Assembly (NCBI GenBank): GCA_933228895.1
Contig: OW121846.1
Coordinates: forward strand, 113,339,336-113,403,335
Direction of reading: 5' to 3'
DNA: 64,000 bases
Source: Platycnemis pennipes
Taxonomy: Eukaryota; Arthropoda; Insecta; Odonata; Platycnemididae
A program made the position numbers and the translations under genes. Below the pieces are notes generated by a model. That model was not told the origin of the DNA, did no database searches, and saw only the letters and a list, made by a program, of their open reading frames with translations. Positions 34,156 through 44,632 of the stretch are shown here, in pieces. Each line of letters begins with the position of its first letter. Position 1 is the stretch's first letter.

Positions 34156-35140
34156 TTAAGGTTGAGCGGGTGAAACTGACGTGTGACGGGATTGAAGGGG
34201 AAGGATTCGTTAGGCTGAAGGATGAGGACATTATGTTGAGTCGTTGGAACGATAATTGAAGCATGGCAGTTGAAGAAGGGGCAGATGAGAGGGAAAAACA
34301 CGTGATTGATAATTTCATAACTACCCTGATTACAAATGTCCAACTTTGGAAATGCTTGAAGCAGTTGGACATGATTTATGGCTCAACCCACGCCAGCTAT
34401 AGTCGAAATAACTTTGCTGCAGTGTAAGTTTCACGACTACGCAGTTTTTCCTCGTAGCTTTAATTATAATTCATTCAGGAATCTTATGGTATTTGCAAAA
34501 AAACAAATTTCCAAAGGCATATGGTGTGCTATAGAAGTGAATGATGTCATTTTGTCTCAATGGAAGAAGTTTAAATCTCTTCCCTTAGTTCATACATGGC
34601 GATAAAAATCAGCGCTGAGCGATGAAGAGATCGGATGTGTGGTAGGGTGAGTCAAGATATTTTGCTTCTATTTCTCACAAAAAATTGCTGATTTGACGAA
34701 ATTAATTCGGTACTTAATATTAGATCATCAACTACCTTCCAGAGATATCATTATGAGGAATGTATAGCCAGTGAAAGAGAATGAGGTCATCTTTTCTTTA
34801 ATATGAGAATGATTTCTTCGTAAATGGTCAGTCTTTCGAGCCCATACATCTCAAGGGATCTCAAAATAATACTATTTCAAATAATTGATATTGAGGTCCA
34901 GACTACAAGACTAGAAAGGAACTAAAGTTTTATAATTGTTTAGTTGCTTCATTGGAAGCCAAGAATCCGAAAGGTTTTCCATTCCCGATGTGCTTGGTTG
35001 TGCTTGTCAGGTGATTTCTGGTGAAGGAAATGATGATTTAAATGAAGAAAATGAAATAGTGTGTCAGGCTTGACTTGGTGGAAGTTGTCAACATTCATTT
35101 CTGAAATTATACACACCTGCCACTCACCACGTCGCTACCA
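34156..35140. other. Nothing recognised
   Basis: AT-rich DNA without domain, repeat or exon. Confidence 0.4.
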
Positions 35141-35144
35141 CGTC

Positions 35145-35430
35145 AGGGGATCGGGTTGCTATGGTGGATAGAATACTGGCCTCCAATCCCTAGGGCCCGG
35201 GTTCGATCCACACTAAGGCTGACATTTTTCTTCAGTACATCAGGTCCCTGCGCCATTTATCTTCCAACGTTCCCTGAACGGAGGATGAGAAATGATGCAA
35301 ATGACCCAAAATATCGGTCGCCTTCCGTGAATAGCTACTACTCGTGCCCGCCGTACCTCACAGGCTTCACCCAGTACTCGTCTTCGGGCCATTCGAATGT
35401 GAATGTAGATTTCCGTTGCATAAGCCGCCT
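35145..35430 (+). mobile_element. tRNA-derived SINE, plus strand
   Basis: The tRNA-like head has a box-A-like GGTTGCTATGGTGGATAG near 35153 and an exact box B GGGTTCGATCC near 35209. It is followed by a 3' body ending near 35430 with TTCGAATGTGAATGTAGATT. The last words resemble the GTAGAT-type tail of LINE-A, which would be expected if that LINE supplies the retrotransposition machinery; this link is inference. Confidence 0.65.
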
Positions 35431-35479
35431 CCCTGACAAGTGCTCTACATTTTAGTACCTCGTCAGCGCGGTGGAAGTG

Positions 35480-35674
35480 CTTTGGAAAGGGGCTAGCGTG
35501 GTCGGTGGGAGGGGAGGCAATTCGGCTCACTTCGGCCGTCTTCGGCTCGCGCCGGCAGACGTCGTGTCACGGGGACCGGCCTCTAGCCGCCAGTCGTCGG
35601 TATTCCCGTCGGGGCGAGAGGCGGCAGCGTTGGCAGCGGCGGCGACGGCAGCGTTAGCCCGTGGGCGTCGTCAG
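35480..35674 (+). promoter_or_regulatory. GC island ending in a splice donor; possible first exon
   Basis: A sharp rise in GC and CpG content in an AT-rich setting (35460-35760). Its plus strand contains repeated GCGGCGGC-type words and ends at a good donor, CGTCAG followed by GTGAGC at 35675. No upstream acceptor is seen. This is what a promoter with a mostly non-coding first exon looks like. An open frame (35471-35740) gives an Ala/Arg-rich translation with no motif. If it is a first exon, it could serve the exon chain at 43.2-60.0 kb, but the distance is long and the link is inferred only from strand and order. Confidence 0.4.
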
Positions 35675-35759
35675 GTGAGCAGGCAGCTGGGGCGTCGATC
35701 GATCGAAGGTGGCGGCCGTGGTCACTCTTACGGAGGGTGATTGGAGTCAGCTCAATTCA

Positions 35760-36620
35760 ATTTGAGGGCGCTGCGACGGCGATAATGCCATATAAGGCAA
35801 TCTGAGGAAACGTTCGTGGTGTTGTGCTTTTTCGGAGTGTAATTTTTAGATTTCCTACGTGTATTTTTTCCTATCGGCCCAGGGTGATTTGTGGATGAAA
35901 TGAAATCACTTCTGATACCTCTGAAAATGTGTTTTGATTGCCTGAGGTATGTTAGGACTATGTACGTAATGTTTTCTAAAAATTGATTCTTGAGTGAAGT
36001 TTTGTCTTATTGCCACTCAAGACTGACCTGAAGTACATATTTTTTAACATTTAGCTTAAGGAAATTCGTTTTGTGTAAGCCATGCTCATTCGATGTTCTT
36101 GACGAATTAAGCTGTCAGCAGATAGAATGAATAGGGGAAATAACAGAAGTATCAATCGTGGCATTATGAATTTAGGAATCACCGAAGTTATTTCTTCTCT
36201 GTTATTTTTGCTTGATTATTGCAGTGGCAATTCGTGATTATGTATTTATATTAAAATTTATCATCCATTTTGGTGGTCGGGAGAAGTAGTCCATAGATTT
36301 TTATTTTAGTTTACTTAGCCTTTTCAACAACTTTTAGATGGTAATTTTTTGAGGTCACCAAACTTGAAGCAAATTTGTCATCATGCATGACTGTGTCAAA
36401 CTGTACGAGAATGAGCGTGCATGACTGTGCTTTCGTCGCTGTAAAAATGACTTACTCTTAAGGAATACATATAAATTTTTCTTTCGTCCCGGAAGTGAAG
36501 GTGTGGTCAACCCTATGGCCGGATCAACCTGCCACGGCGCCGTGGCCAGATGGTGGTGGCGAACCATATATAGTATATATGTGCATTGAAAAATATCCTT
36601 CAGTTATCAATTGACTGGTA
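35760..36620. other. AT-rich DNA, nothing recognised
   Basis: No domain recognised. A perfect 14-bp palindrome CCACGGCGCCGTGG lies near 36530. Confidence 0.4.
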
Positions 36621-36623
36621 TAT

Positions 36624-37027
36624 TTAGGCAATATTTGACAAGCTTAAATAGCCAACCATGTCAAAATATTTTCTTAAAATATTTCCAACGTGCTTTCCCA
36701 TCTCCAAATTCGTAATTTTCTCATAATCCAAGTAATGTAGAATGTTGTTTTCAACGTGTATAACTAGCAAGGTATTGAGTTTTATTTTCCAAGCGACGAG
36801 GACATAGCAGTCTTTAGCCATTTAAGAGTTGAAACAGCGCGTTTGGTGGAACAGATAGTCACAGCAATATACAAATAAGTTCTTAGTGCAACCACAGCAT
36901 TCGCGAAAACTTTAAAAAGCCTTTTTTCTGTCAATTTGCCAAAACATTTTTCTTGGGGATGGGGATCTTTTTGACCATATTGTCGGAGGCCGTCAGGCTT
37001 AAGTGCTATCGCAGCTGTATTCGTCAT
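36624..37027 (-). pseudogene. hAT transposase C-terminus, ZMYM-like type
   Basis: On the minus strand, 37027-36782 reads KVFANAVVALRTYLYIAVTI and then STKRAVSTLKWLKTAMSSSL, the hATC pattern (FPN..VALR..L..PVT.AS.ERSFS.LK.IK..LRS.M). After a frame change, 36760-36640 reads LNTLLVIHVENNILHYLDYE and KITNLEMGK, matching the expected RL..L.L.SIE......DY..I...F...K end of this family. The family's usual SERSFSKLK box has decayed to STKRAVSTLK. This is a different hAT lineage from the element at 28.5 kb. Confidence 0.7.
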
Positions 37028-38560
37028 TTGTCTCTTAGCCAGTCTTCAATGTAATTTGGGTACGTTCCATGTGATATTATCGCGCCTGTAATGGTATCTT
37101 CAGACTTCCTTTCAACAGAACGCGAAATGAACTGTCGAGAGACTGCTATGTGTCCCATTTTTCCTTCGAGTGTTCATTGACATTAGTCATGATTTTGAGG
37201 AAAACTGGCTCCTTGTCGCGTTCTCGGTCGGTAATGATTTCCATTTCGGCATTCATTTCTTTACGCTGACTCGACTGAATGATTTCATCAAAATGCTTCT
37301 ACTGGACCCGTTTTTGGTCTCATCTCGCTGGTAGAAATTGTTTTCAAGTTTAATATAGGTCACACCCGGAATGTTCTACGCGTTTTTTATATGCATTAAA
37401 CGTGTGCAAAATTAAGCTCAACTGGAAATTATAAGACTTTTTAAACAAATAATTTTCTTCTCGGGAAAACGTTTCAGAAACAAATTATAATTTTATAATT
37501 GAAATTTGAATGAGGTAACACAGAGGTAATCAATCATACTCTCTCACTCATCGCTAAAAATTACTTTAATTTTAATTACAAGTTTGATGTTTAATCCATT
37601 TGAAAGAAAATTCTCGATGAAAATTTTATTGAAATTTGTGGTCCCTTCTGTAAGTTAAACTTGATCAAAGCTGGAAGAACGAGAAAGGCTTGAATATCGG
37701 TGCCGCTAATCTTTTCCTAAACTTATCATTAAATATAGCTGATAACTTCAGGCTTGACTATGTGATACCTTTCCATAATGAAAAATAAATGAATGGAACT
37801 TTGTAAGGTTCACTTTATATTTGAATAAGCACGACCCGGGTTAAATAACGTAGTTACATGCTTATTCAAATATAAAGTGAACCTTGCAAAGTTTCATTCT
37901 TTTATTTTCCTTATCATTAAAGTTTTCTAAATTAGATTTGGTTGTAAATACCTTTTTTTCGCATACTCGAATAATTTGAGCAGGGAACCGTTTAGGTCAA
38001 CTGTTTACCTGAGACCGATATCCACGGATTGCACTGCATTGTAGATGGCAGTAAACTTCTTCAGAATACTTAAGATGCAGTCATGATACCGATTTTCAAA
38101 GTCTCAAGCTTGCGGACAGTTGACGCTGTTTATTGTCCGGCGAATGGCTTCGGCTCCACGCACGATGGAAAATATTATTGCGTTGATTTGAGTGGAGTAC
38201 ACGATGTGCGCAGAGTATGAAACCCGCTGACTTCAGCTGTCAATGTGCTGAACATTGGAGAATGCCCATGGAGTCGGCCAGTAGCATGAATGTTGCTGTG
38301 GAGTCACGGTGGGTTTTCTCAGCCAAATGTTTTCGGCTTTGAAATAGCATCTTGACCGAAACAAAGCGATGATCAAAGCCTCGGTTTTCCTTAGCGTTTT
38401 ACTTTAATCGCTCAAATATGAGGGTGGCGACTCTTTGAAGGCATGATCATCGTGCATTATAGCTGCGTCCGAAATCATTAGCCATTTTCTTGTAGACAGC
38501 GAAGGTGTCTGAATTCTTAGATGACTAAAGGGCGTATGAATTCAGACGAAAAATACAGTT
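37028..38560 (-). pseudogene. Probable upstream part of the ZMYM-like hAT pseudogene
   Basis: The minus strand carries scattered protein-like stretches in changing frames: RDETKNGSSRSILMKSFS near 37310, then at 38270-38000 SNVQHIDS, INAIIFSIVRGAEAIRRTIN and ILKKFTAIYNAVQSVDIGLR. Their order and spacing fit the central DUF4371-type region of ZMYM-like hAT transposases, but no single motif is decisive. A 127-bp hairpin at 37782-37908 lies inside. Terminal repeats were not found. Confidence 0.4.
37782..37908. repeat. Long hairpin, 50-bp arms, 94 percent paired
   Basis: Arms 37782-37831 and 37859-37908 match at 47 of 50 positions when inverted, with a 27-nt loop containing CCCGGG. The outer ends read AAAATAAATGAATG. 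It is a compact foldback or MITE. The high arm identity suggests it is young or maintained. Confidence 0.85.
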
Positions 38561-39589
38561 TCGCAAAATACGGTGAATTAATGTTACTTAGAAACAAATG
38601 GGTAGCAATAACCTGAATCGGGATTCTTTACTAGCGATCATTTTTGAAGCCCTTTCGTTCTACTGCTAATTTTTGGAGTTAAACAGATGCTCATCTGAGA
38701 GATTCTGTTTCGCATTAAAAAATATTTTCCCAGCACGTACTACGATTTGGCTTCAGCCCAAGCATGGACAGAGATTGATTTTTAAATTATTACTTTATCA
38801 ATCACTTGCTGTGTCAGTAGGATAAACAATCCGAATACAATTTGTACCCTTACCAATTGCAGGTCTGTTGCTGAAGTAGCCGGTTTGGTGGAGCGATTCG
38901 GGGTTGACGGTGTCTATTATTTAAAGATCGACCGCGCTTTATAACAAATAACGTACAAGCAGTGGAGAAAGCTGCCGTGCGAATTTCAGCCACTCATGTC
39001 AGCATCTTCAACCATAAAAAACACCAGAAGAGTAACTTATCTCGCTGATTTATGAAAATATTTCTCTTCTTTGAATATTATACCACTCCGAATTGAATTC
39101 CTTGGAAATATATAGAAGTGAATCATTTTTCGTTTTTGATTAGGATTGCCTTCTTCATATAGCTTTGTGTTGTTTAGCATTTTAATTTCAATCTTTCAGG
39201 AGAAAAAAAAGAAATAATATAAAACTCAAAAGAGAAGTATCGAGAACAAAAATGGAAGTCGATTTTGAACAAAAAACATCGCGTAAGTAATTTTTTATGT
39301 TTTTTTACCACAAAAACCATTATCCTGCCCTCCAAAAGCACTGAGCTTTATGGGATCGTTATCAAAAATGGCGTCGTAAAAGGATCCACTTGCTGCTCAC
39401 TTTGCCGACGGCAACATCAGATGACTTATTTCGGTGAATTAAGTGATGCCTACTAATTCGGACGCACTACAGGATGGCGTTTTCACTACGAAGGGAGTAC
39501 ATTATAGTTTTCAGCAATCTTTCGTATGTGCTGCAGAAAGCTGACAAATATAAAATTCTTTCTACAACCCTGTGACATTAGGGAGCCTC
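38561..39589. other. AT-rich DNA, nothing recognised
   Basis: About 1 kb with no domain or repeat that I can identify. Part may belong to the Penelope-like element that follows. Confidence 0.4.
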
Positions 39590-40135
39590 CTGTGCCATTC
39601 TAACGACAAGCATCATACCACCCTCCAGTCAGCAGTGTATACACTCAAGTGCAATGACTGCGAGAAATATTAAATCGGTCAAACGGGTAGGAGCTTTGCT
39701 ACCCGTATGACAAAGCATAGGAAGTGCTGGGAGAAGGGGAACTTGACCTCGCTGGTGGCCGAACAACTTTTGGACGAGGCACATCAGTGTACGTTTGAAC
39801 CAGAGATCCTCCACGTGGAGAAGTATGGCCACAGTGTGGGCATTCTCGAACAATTGGGAACTGTGCAGCGAGGGATAAATAATCGAACGAATGAGCAAAT
39901 TTTCATGAGTCGCTCCCCATTCTTCGCCATCCCATTCCCTAACCCACGTGACGACTTGCCACCAACACACCCCGATCTTCGTCCCCCCAATCTTCACCCT
40001 CTTTCCCCTCCCACTTCCGAAGTGGGATTATATACTGCATAATGGATTATAGCCTAGCGGCTGAAACGCTTCGTACGCTACCTGATACCTGGTGATAGCC
40101 TAGCGGCTGAAATACTTCGTACGAGTAATGAACCT
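39590..40135 (+). mobile_element. Penelope-like element, GIY-YIG endonuclease end
   Basis: The plus strand reads SVYTLKCNDCEKY, a stop, then IGQTGRSFATRMTKHRK and LVAEQLLDEAH. This is the GIY-YIG endonuclease that ends Penelope-like retroelement proteins (GVY...CNDC..YYIGQTGRSF.TR..EH). The second Tyr of the YIG box is replaced by the stop TAA at 39671-39673, so this copy is dead. The open frame then runs to 40042 (111 codons from 39707) with a Pro-rich tail. The reverse transcriptase part is missing or too decayed to see upstream. Two tandem hairpin motifs follow at 40043-40121. Confidence 0.85.
40043..40121 (+). repeat. Two tandem 46-bp hairpin motifs at the PLE 3' end
   Basis: The hairpin AGCC-TAGC-GGCT followed by GAAA starts at 40051 and again at 40097, exactly 46 bp apart. 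Each is followed by a CTTCGTACG word. The second copy is preceded by CTGGTGAT, close to CTGATGAT found with the related hairpins at 13363 and 20039. Confidence 0.8.
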
Positions 40136-40714
40136 GTGTAATAATGCTATCTTGTATCTTTTAATCATCTAATTTTCAGATGTACCTGATATAATGAAGA
40201 GGAAATTACTGTTGTGGAAAACTTGTAGAGTTTTAGGTTACATTATTAAAAAAATCTAAGTGTCTCTATATTTTACATTGTTGGTATGGTATTGATATGT
40301 TGAAATTTTATTGTGTTTATTTGTTTATTTAATGATATTATGATTTAGGGGTCATAGTTACGGTTTTGAAGAGATTCAACTGCATACATTGAAAACGATG
40401 GATGCTCTGCGCAATATTTGTGTTTTACGTTTGAGAGAGTTACCTAGGTAACAGTTTGCTATCCATGATTAGAATATTTGCAACACCGTATTTCGTGGTA
40501 CAATGGCATACCTATTTATCGCCAGATTTATGGTCAAAATCTAGTCGAAGGCCTGATTTCTTCACGTGGTATTTCACTCAGTTCTGTGTTGTGATCACAT
40601 CAGGGAGTGTGTGCATAGGACGTCCCACTAGGTATCAGGAAAAGCTGTTTTTTTATGACTAGCCCCGCGCATTTTAATGAGTTACCGTTTTTGCCCAGCC
40701 GCAGCGCTGGTGAG
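40136..40714. other. AT-rich DNA, nothing recognised
   Basis: No domain, exon or repeat visible. Confidence 0.4.
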
Positions 40715-40908
40715 CTCAGGTGTCCGAGTCGTTCTTGAACTACAGGTAAACAAATGCGTAATTCATTTGGTTTTCGAGTAAAGAGTTCTGTATTCGAAGC
40801 TTTCCATTTATTTGATCGTACAAATGCCCTAAAGGAACCATTATCAAATCACGACGTTGTTTTCTAACTCGTCGAATCTCAGGATTTCACTCTACTTCGA
40901 GTGAGAAA
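40715..40908 (+). repeat. Inverted repeat pair, left arm
   Basis: It begins CTCAGGTGTCCGAGTCGTT and shares a 194-bp block with the complement of 42903-43097, with well over half of positions identical, including GGATTTCACTC near the inner end. The arms enclose about 2.0 kb. Confidence 0.85.
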
Positions 40909-41057
40909 CACGAACATGTGAAAGCATTATGTGGGAAGTTTAACAGTTTTGTGCCTCTAAATAAGAAGTAGCAAGTACTGTATATTAACATAACATTATG
41001 GATATGTTAAAATTCGAGCTAATAAATGAGAGAGACTTTTTTTTACTTCAATTTATT

Positions 41058-41407
41058 CGAAAATATCCCTCTCAAAACGTACTTGTGACTGGCTTATGTT
41101 TACATTTCACGGACACCTCCGTAAGTTAGCGCCACTTGAGGAGCTAATTTTATGCGACCAATCTGGTGTCAATGGCCTCTCGGGATTCGTGAATCCTATC
41201 AATATAGTATCCCTGTTTGCGACACTGGAGCCGCAAATAAATGTAATCCAGCGATACTATATTAGAAGGATTCCCGAGTCCCGAGAGGCCATTGATATCA
41301 GATTGGTCGCGTAAAATAGGTTCCTCACCAGTGGCGCTAGCGTACGGATCTGTCCATGAATTGTAAATGTGTGCCTACAAGTAAGTTCTGAGAGGGAAAT
41401 TTTCGTA
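41058..41407. mobile_element. Foldback MITE, about 160-bp arms
   Basis: The left half (from CGAAAATATCCCTCTCA) and the right half (ending TGAGAGGGAAATTTTCG) are inverted copies almost throughout. Strong blocks are GTTAGCGCCACT, GCGACCAATCTG, CAATGGCCTCTCGGGA and AATATAGTATC. The central loop is only about 34 nt. No target-site duplication is obvious. A 72-codon frame inside is an artefact. Confidence 0.88.
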
Positions 41408-42902
41408 GAAATGCAAGTGAATAATGACTCAATTATTAGTAAGACTATTAATATGTGAATAATGTTATGCTAATATAGAAGAATGTTGCAACGCACTAAA
41501 TGTAATGTGGAAGTACAAAACTGATATACGTCCCACGTAAATGTTTCACAACAATATTTCTCGATGAAGTAAAACTATAGAAAGATGGTGGGAATACATA
41601 GAGGTACGCAAGTTTTCTGAAACGTGAAAGGAAGAATTAAGCTCAAGAAAAGTTAATCAGAGACGTAATTTCGTGGGCGTAAGACGTTTTATCATCACTT
41701 TCTATCGCAAAAGACAATGTGGCTAGGTGGTGATATCTAAATAAAGATTCACTACTTCGGGTTTACGCTCGACACTCGTCACTATCTTTCCCCGTTTATA
41801 TAAAGTGACTCCGCTGCTCCGTACACGGATAGCTACCCTTTGGATACAGAGGGAGGCTCCGCGAGGGTTTCGGGGGCGCGGGGAATTTCCCCCTCCATCC
41901 CGGAGCCACTGCAGGGGCGTACCCCTGCCTTAGCGCGACAGGAGGGATTCGGACACTCACCGTGCCCCCGCGGCGGCCCCGCCATTGCATCAGCCGCGCC
42001 TGGGGAAAGTGGAGCTCATTCACCGTCCTCTCGAGAGTCCGCAAGGGCTCTCAATCGGGTGAGATGCGGAGGAGGTTGAGAGCTGACCTCGTGGGAGTCA
42101 TACTAAACTCGAATCAATATAGATGGACTAAATATATACCTCACTACACTGGTATCAAACTGCTGACATTAGTAATTAGAAATTGATAGCTATACTAATT
42201 AATACAAGCAGTCACACAACCAAAAATTCCGATAACTAATTCCGAACAAAAGTAACCCAGATGAGAAGAGCACTCATATTTCATCTTCGTGGCTGATTAA
42301 TTTTTCATCGCCTGCACTCAATAGGCACTCGGGCTAGGGAACGGGAAGCAGTATTCAGCTACCGCCCACCTTTGTTAAGATGAAAAGGACGAAACCGGTC
42401 GAGAGGGAACTCATGTACACTCAGGCATATAGGGAAGGAGAATGCAGTCAGCGACTAGTAAGGGATCTAAATGGGAGAAGGAAACTAAAAACAGAATACA
42501 CTCGTGACCACAGCGAGGAAGGAAAGTACTCACACACACGCGCTGAGCACAACGAAACAACCGTAACACTGCTGTAATTTCTAAAGCATCACTTAACAAT
42601 TTAAAGATAAATAATATGTACGCCAATACTATCCACCAGAGTAATATGAAGTCCCAGGCGTTGGCAAAGAAATGAGGCTAGCCGGAAAGCAGAGAACCGT
42701 GTTTAAGAAGTGCAGCTGTTCTCGAGAGCCAGGTGTAAAGTGAACAGACATCAGTACTAAGCTACGAATAAAAGCACTAAAATCATCGATACTGACGTGA
42801 TAATAAGGCACTTGGAACGCGTTACATGAAACATCCCATCCATAAAGATATCCACTGTTCTTCGCATTGAACACACTTTTGTTCCTAACTCCAACTTCTT
42901 AT
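41408..42902. other. Segment inside the inverted pair, with a GC-rich patch
   Basis: 41830-42080 is GC-rich and open on both strands. On the minus strand it contains CACTTTCCCCAG, a short open stretch and then CACG followed by GTGAGT, which could be a splice-flanked microexon of about 40 nt, but nothing else supports it. A TATATAAA word lies near 41800. The frames at 42380-42626 show no motif. Confidence 0.35.
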
Positions 42903-43097
42903 TTTCACTCGTAGTGGAGTGAAATCCTGAGGTTCAACGAGGTGGAACACAACGTCGTGAGATGATCACGGTTCCTTTAGGGTATCTGTTCGATCGAATA
43001 ACTAGGAAACTTCGAATAAAGAAATCTTTGGACTCGCAAAACCAAAGGAATCACACGTTTGTTTACGTGCAGTTCAATAACGACTCGGACACCTGAG
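42903..43097 (-). repeat. Inverted repeat pair, right arm
   Basis: Inverted copy of 40715-40908. The outer end is AACGACTCGGACACCTGAG. The two arms could be terminal repeats of a 2.4-kb element, or two independent insertions of one short repeat. Confidence 0.85.
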
Positions 43098-43204
43098 TAG
43101 TACAATAGTAGTTGAACCTCCTTCATGCACACTCCATGGTCGGAAACTTGAGTGCGGTCCGAGCGCTTCCACGCTGTCATTTGTTTCTCTCTCTCTCGTC
43201 ACAG

Positions 43205-43341
43205 GTCTGCTGCTCGAGCCGGCGCTGCCGCGCAAAAAGAAGCACCCAGAGCTGGCGTATAAGACGCACGAGTTCCTCGCCATGTCCGACGGAGGATCCG
43301 ACGACTCACTCGACTCCACGGCCGGGCTAGAACGCGCTCGG
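43205..43341 (+). CDS. Probable internal exon of an unidentified gene
   Basis: A GC-rich open stretch lies between a strong acceptor (TTTCTCTCTCTCTCGTCACAG, ending 43204) and a strong donor (CTCGG followed by GTGAGT at 43342). The frame begins with two bases that finish a codon and then gives 45 codons. They include LPRKKKHPELAYKTHEFLAM, followed by a Ser/Asp/Gly-rich run (SDGGSDDSLDS) and ending LERAR. Codon use is markedly GC-rich compared with the flanks, as expected for a selected exon. The exon ends in phase 0, and so does the next plus-strand candidate at 46196. The basic patch and the acidic serine run suggest a cytosolic or nuclear protein, but I do not recognise it. The partner upstream must end in phase 1. 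Confidence 0.6.
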
Positions 43342-44632
43342 GTGAGTGACTCGCTCCCCGCACCACCGCCATCCACCTCGCCACCGAACCTTCACCGCTC
43401 CCGCATCCCCCGCACCCAGGGAGGGCCCGGCGCCGACGGACCCGGCCGAACCGGCACTCAGCCTCGCTTCTTCGAAGCGCCGCGCCCGTATCCGTTCCCA
43501 CAGTTCATGCACGCAGTGTTGCCGTCCGATGTCGCAACAACTTACTTTACTTTGGGGAGGCAATAAGATCATCTGAAGCTAAAAGGTCACTCCGAAATCT
43601 TCCTAGTCAGTCAACTGTCATTAACGAACTTCATTCATCACGTTAAGTGTGTGCCATATGTATTCTGTCATAGGTATTTGAGGACCTGGATGTACGTCAT
43701 GGATACTTGACGAGCGTATGAGTATCTCGATATGTGCATGGATGCATCGAGCATATGAGTACTCGACGGAAAGCAAGTGCATCAACATTCGTATCTCGAC
43801 GAATGCTCGCATACCTAAATGCCTGGTTGAATATGCCTGAATACGAGAGCCCGAATAAATGCCTAGGTTACTACTTGAGTACTTCCATCAATGATTGGCA
43901 TTCAACCTTGGTTCCTAATGCCTAATGCACTGAGGGTAATGATAACCATTTGATGGTTATCCTTACTCGGGTGGTCAAATAGATACTGCGGTATTCATCC
44001 AGTCCCTCCGTTCTCCAAGAGATACTTGGGTATTCACCTAGTATTAATTCTAGTTCTCCTATTCATGTGCTCCAGTTTTCGCCAAGGATATCAAGACTTC
44101 GCCTCATATTTATTGGGGTACTCATGTACTCATCATTTTCGTATACTTATCGACTTACTCATGTATTTGTCATGTTCCTGCTCAGATAACTATGAACGAA
44201 TTCATATGGCACACTCCAACTTCACCTGGAGCTCTATGTTGTTATTTCCTTCAGATTGTTGTCACTGAAATCCGCTTAATGATCATCCCTAGTCACCGTC
44301 AATCGAACTATTAGAAATTACATTATTTGCAAATAGCAGCTAGGAATGATGCCGGCAGCTTGTCATTCTACCATTTCACTTATAGCTAGGGAACATCGCT
44401 TGGCTAATATCAAAATTGAGGCCGAAAATGTTTCCGCTAAAATGAGCACCTCTTTCACTCTTCCACCCATCTCCACGCCAGCTCGAGGATGCGTGCTTTC
44501 GAGAGATAAATGCCGTGCCTACAATTGCGGAATACAGTTTGTGCTTGACACGAAATAAGATGTTAAAGCTATTAGAACGATGATCTCGGTAAAACTCTGA
44601 TTATTATCGCAGCTGCCATTATAATCACAATC
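43342..44632. other. Presumed intron, nothing recognised
   Basis: The first 200 bp are GC-rich continuation of the exon region with open frames on both strands, probably composition-driven. The rest is AT-rich. Around 43640-44130 words such as GAGTA, ACTCG and TACTC recur with no fixed period. Confidence 0.4.

Noticed and set aside
34085..34372. Minus-strand frames of 132-148 codons rich in Phe/Tyr/Ser
   Set aside because: They are translations of an A-rich tract.
35150..35220. Functional tRNA gene
   Set aside because: Box A and box B are present, but the acceptor and anticodon arms do not fold and a SINE body follows.
39707..40042. Bacterial or phage GIY-YIG nuclease gene
   Set aside because: The CNDC and IGQTGRSF layout, the stop in the YIG box and the surrounding animal retroelements fit a Penelope-like element.
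40043..40121. Functional hammerhead ribozyme dimer
   Set aside because: Stem II and GAAA are present, but the CTGATGA core is changed in both copies and no pairing for stem I could be found by eye. Kept only as a motif similarity.
41840..42079. GC-rich 79-codon gene at 41.8 kb
   Set aside because: Open on both strands because of composition; no family, and only weak splice context on the minus strand.
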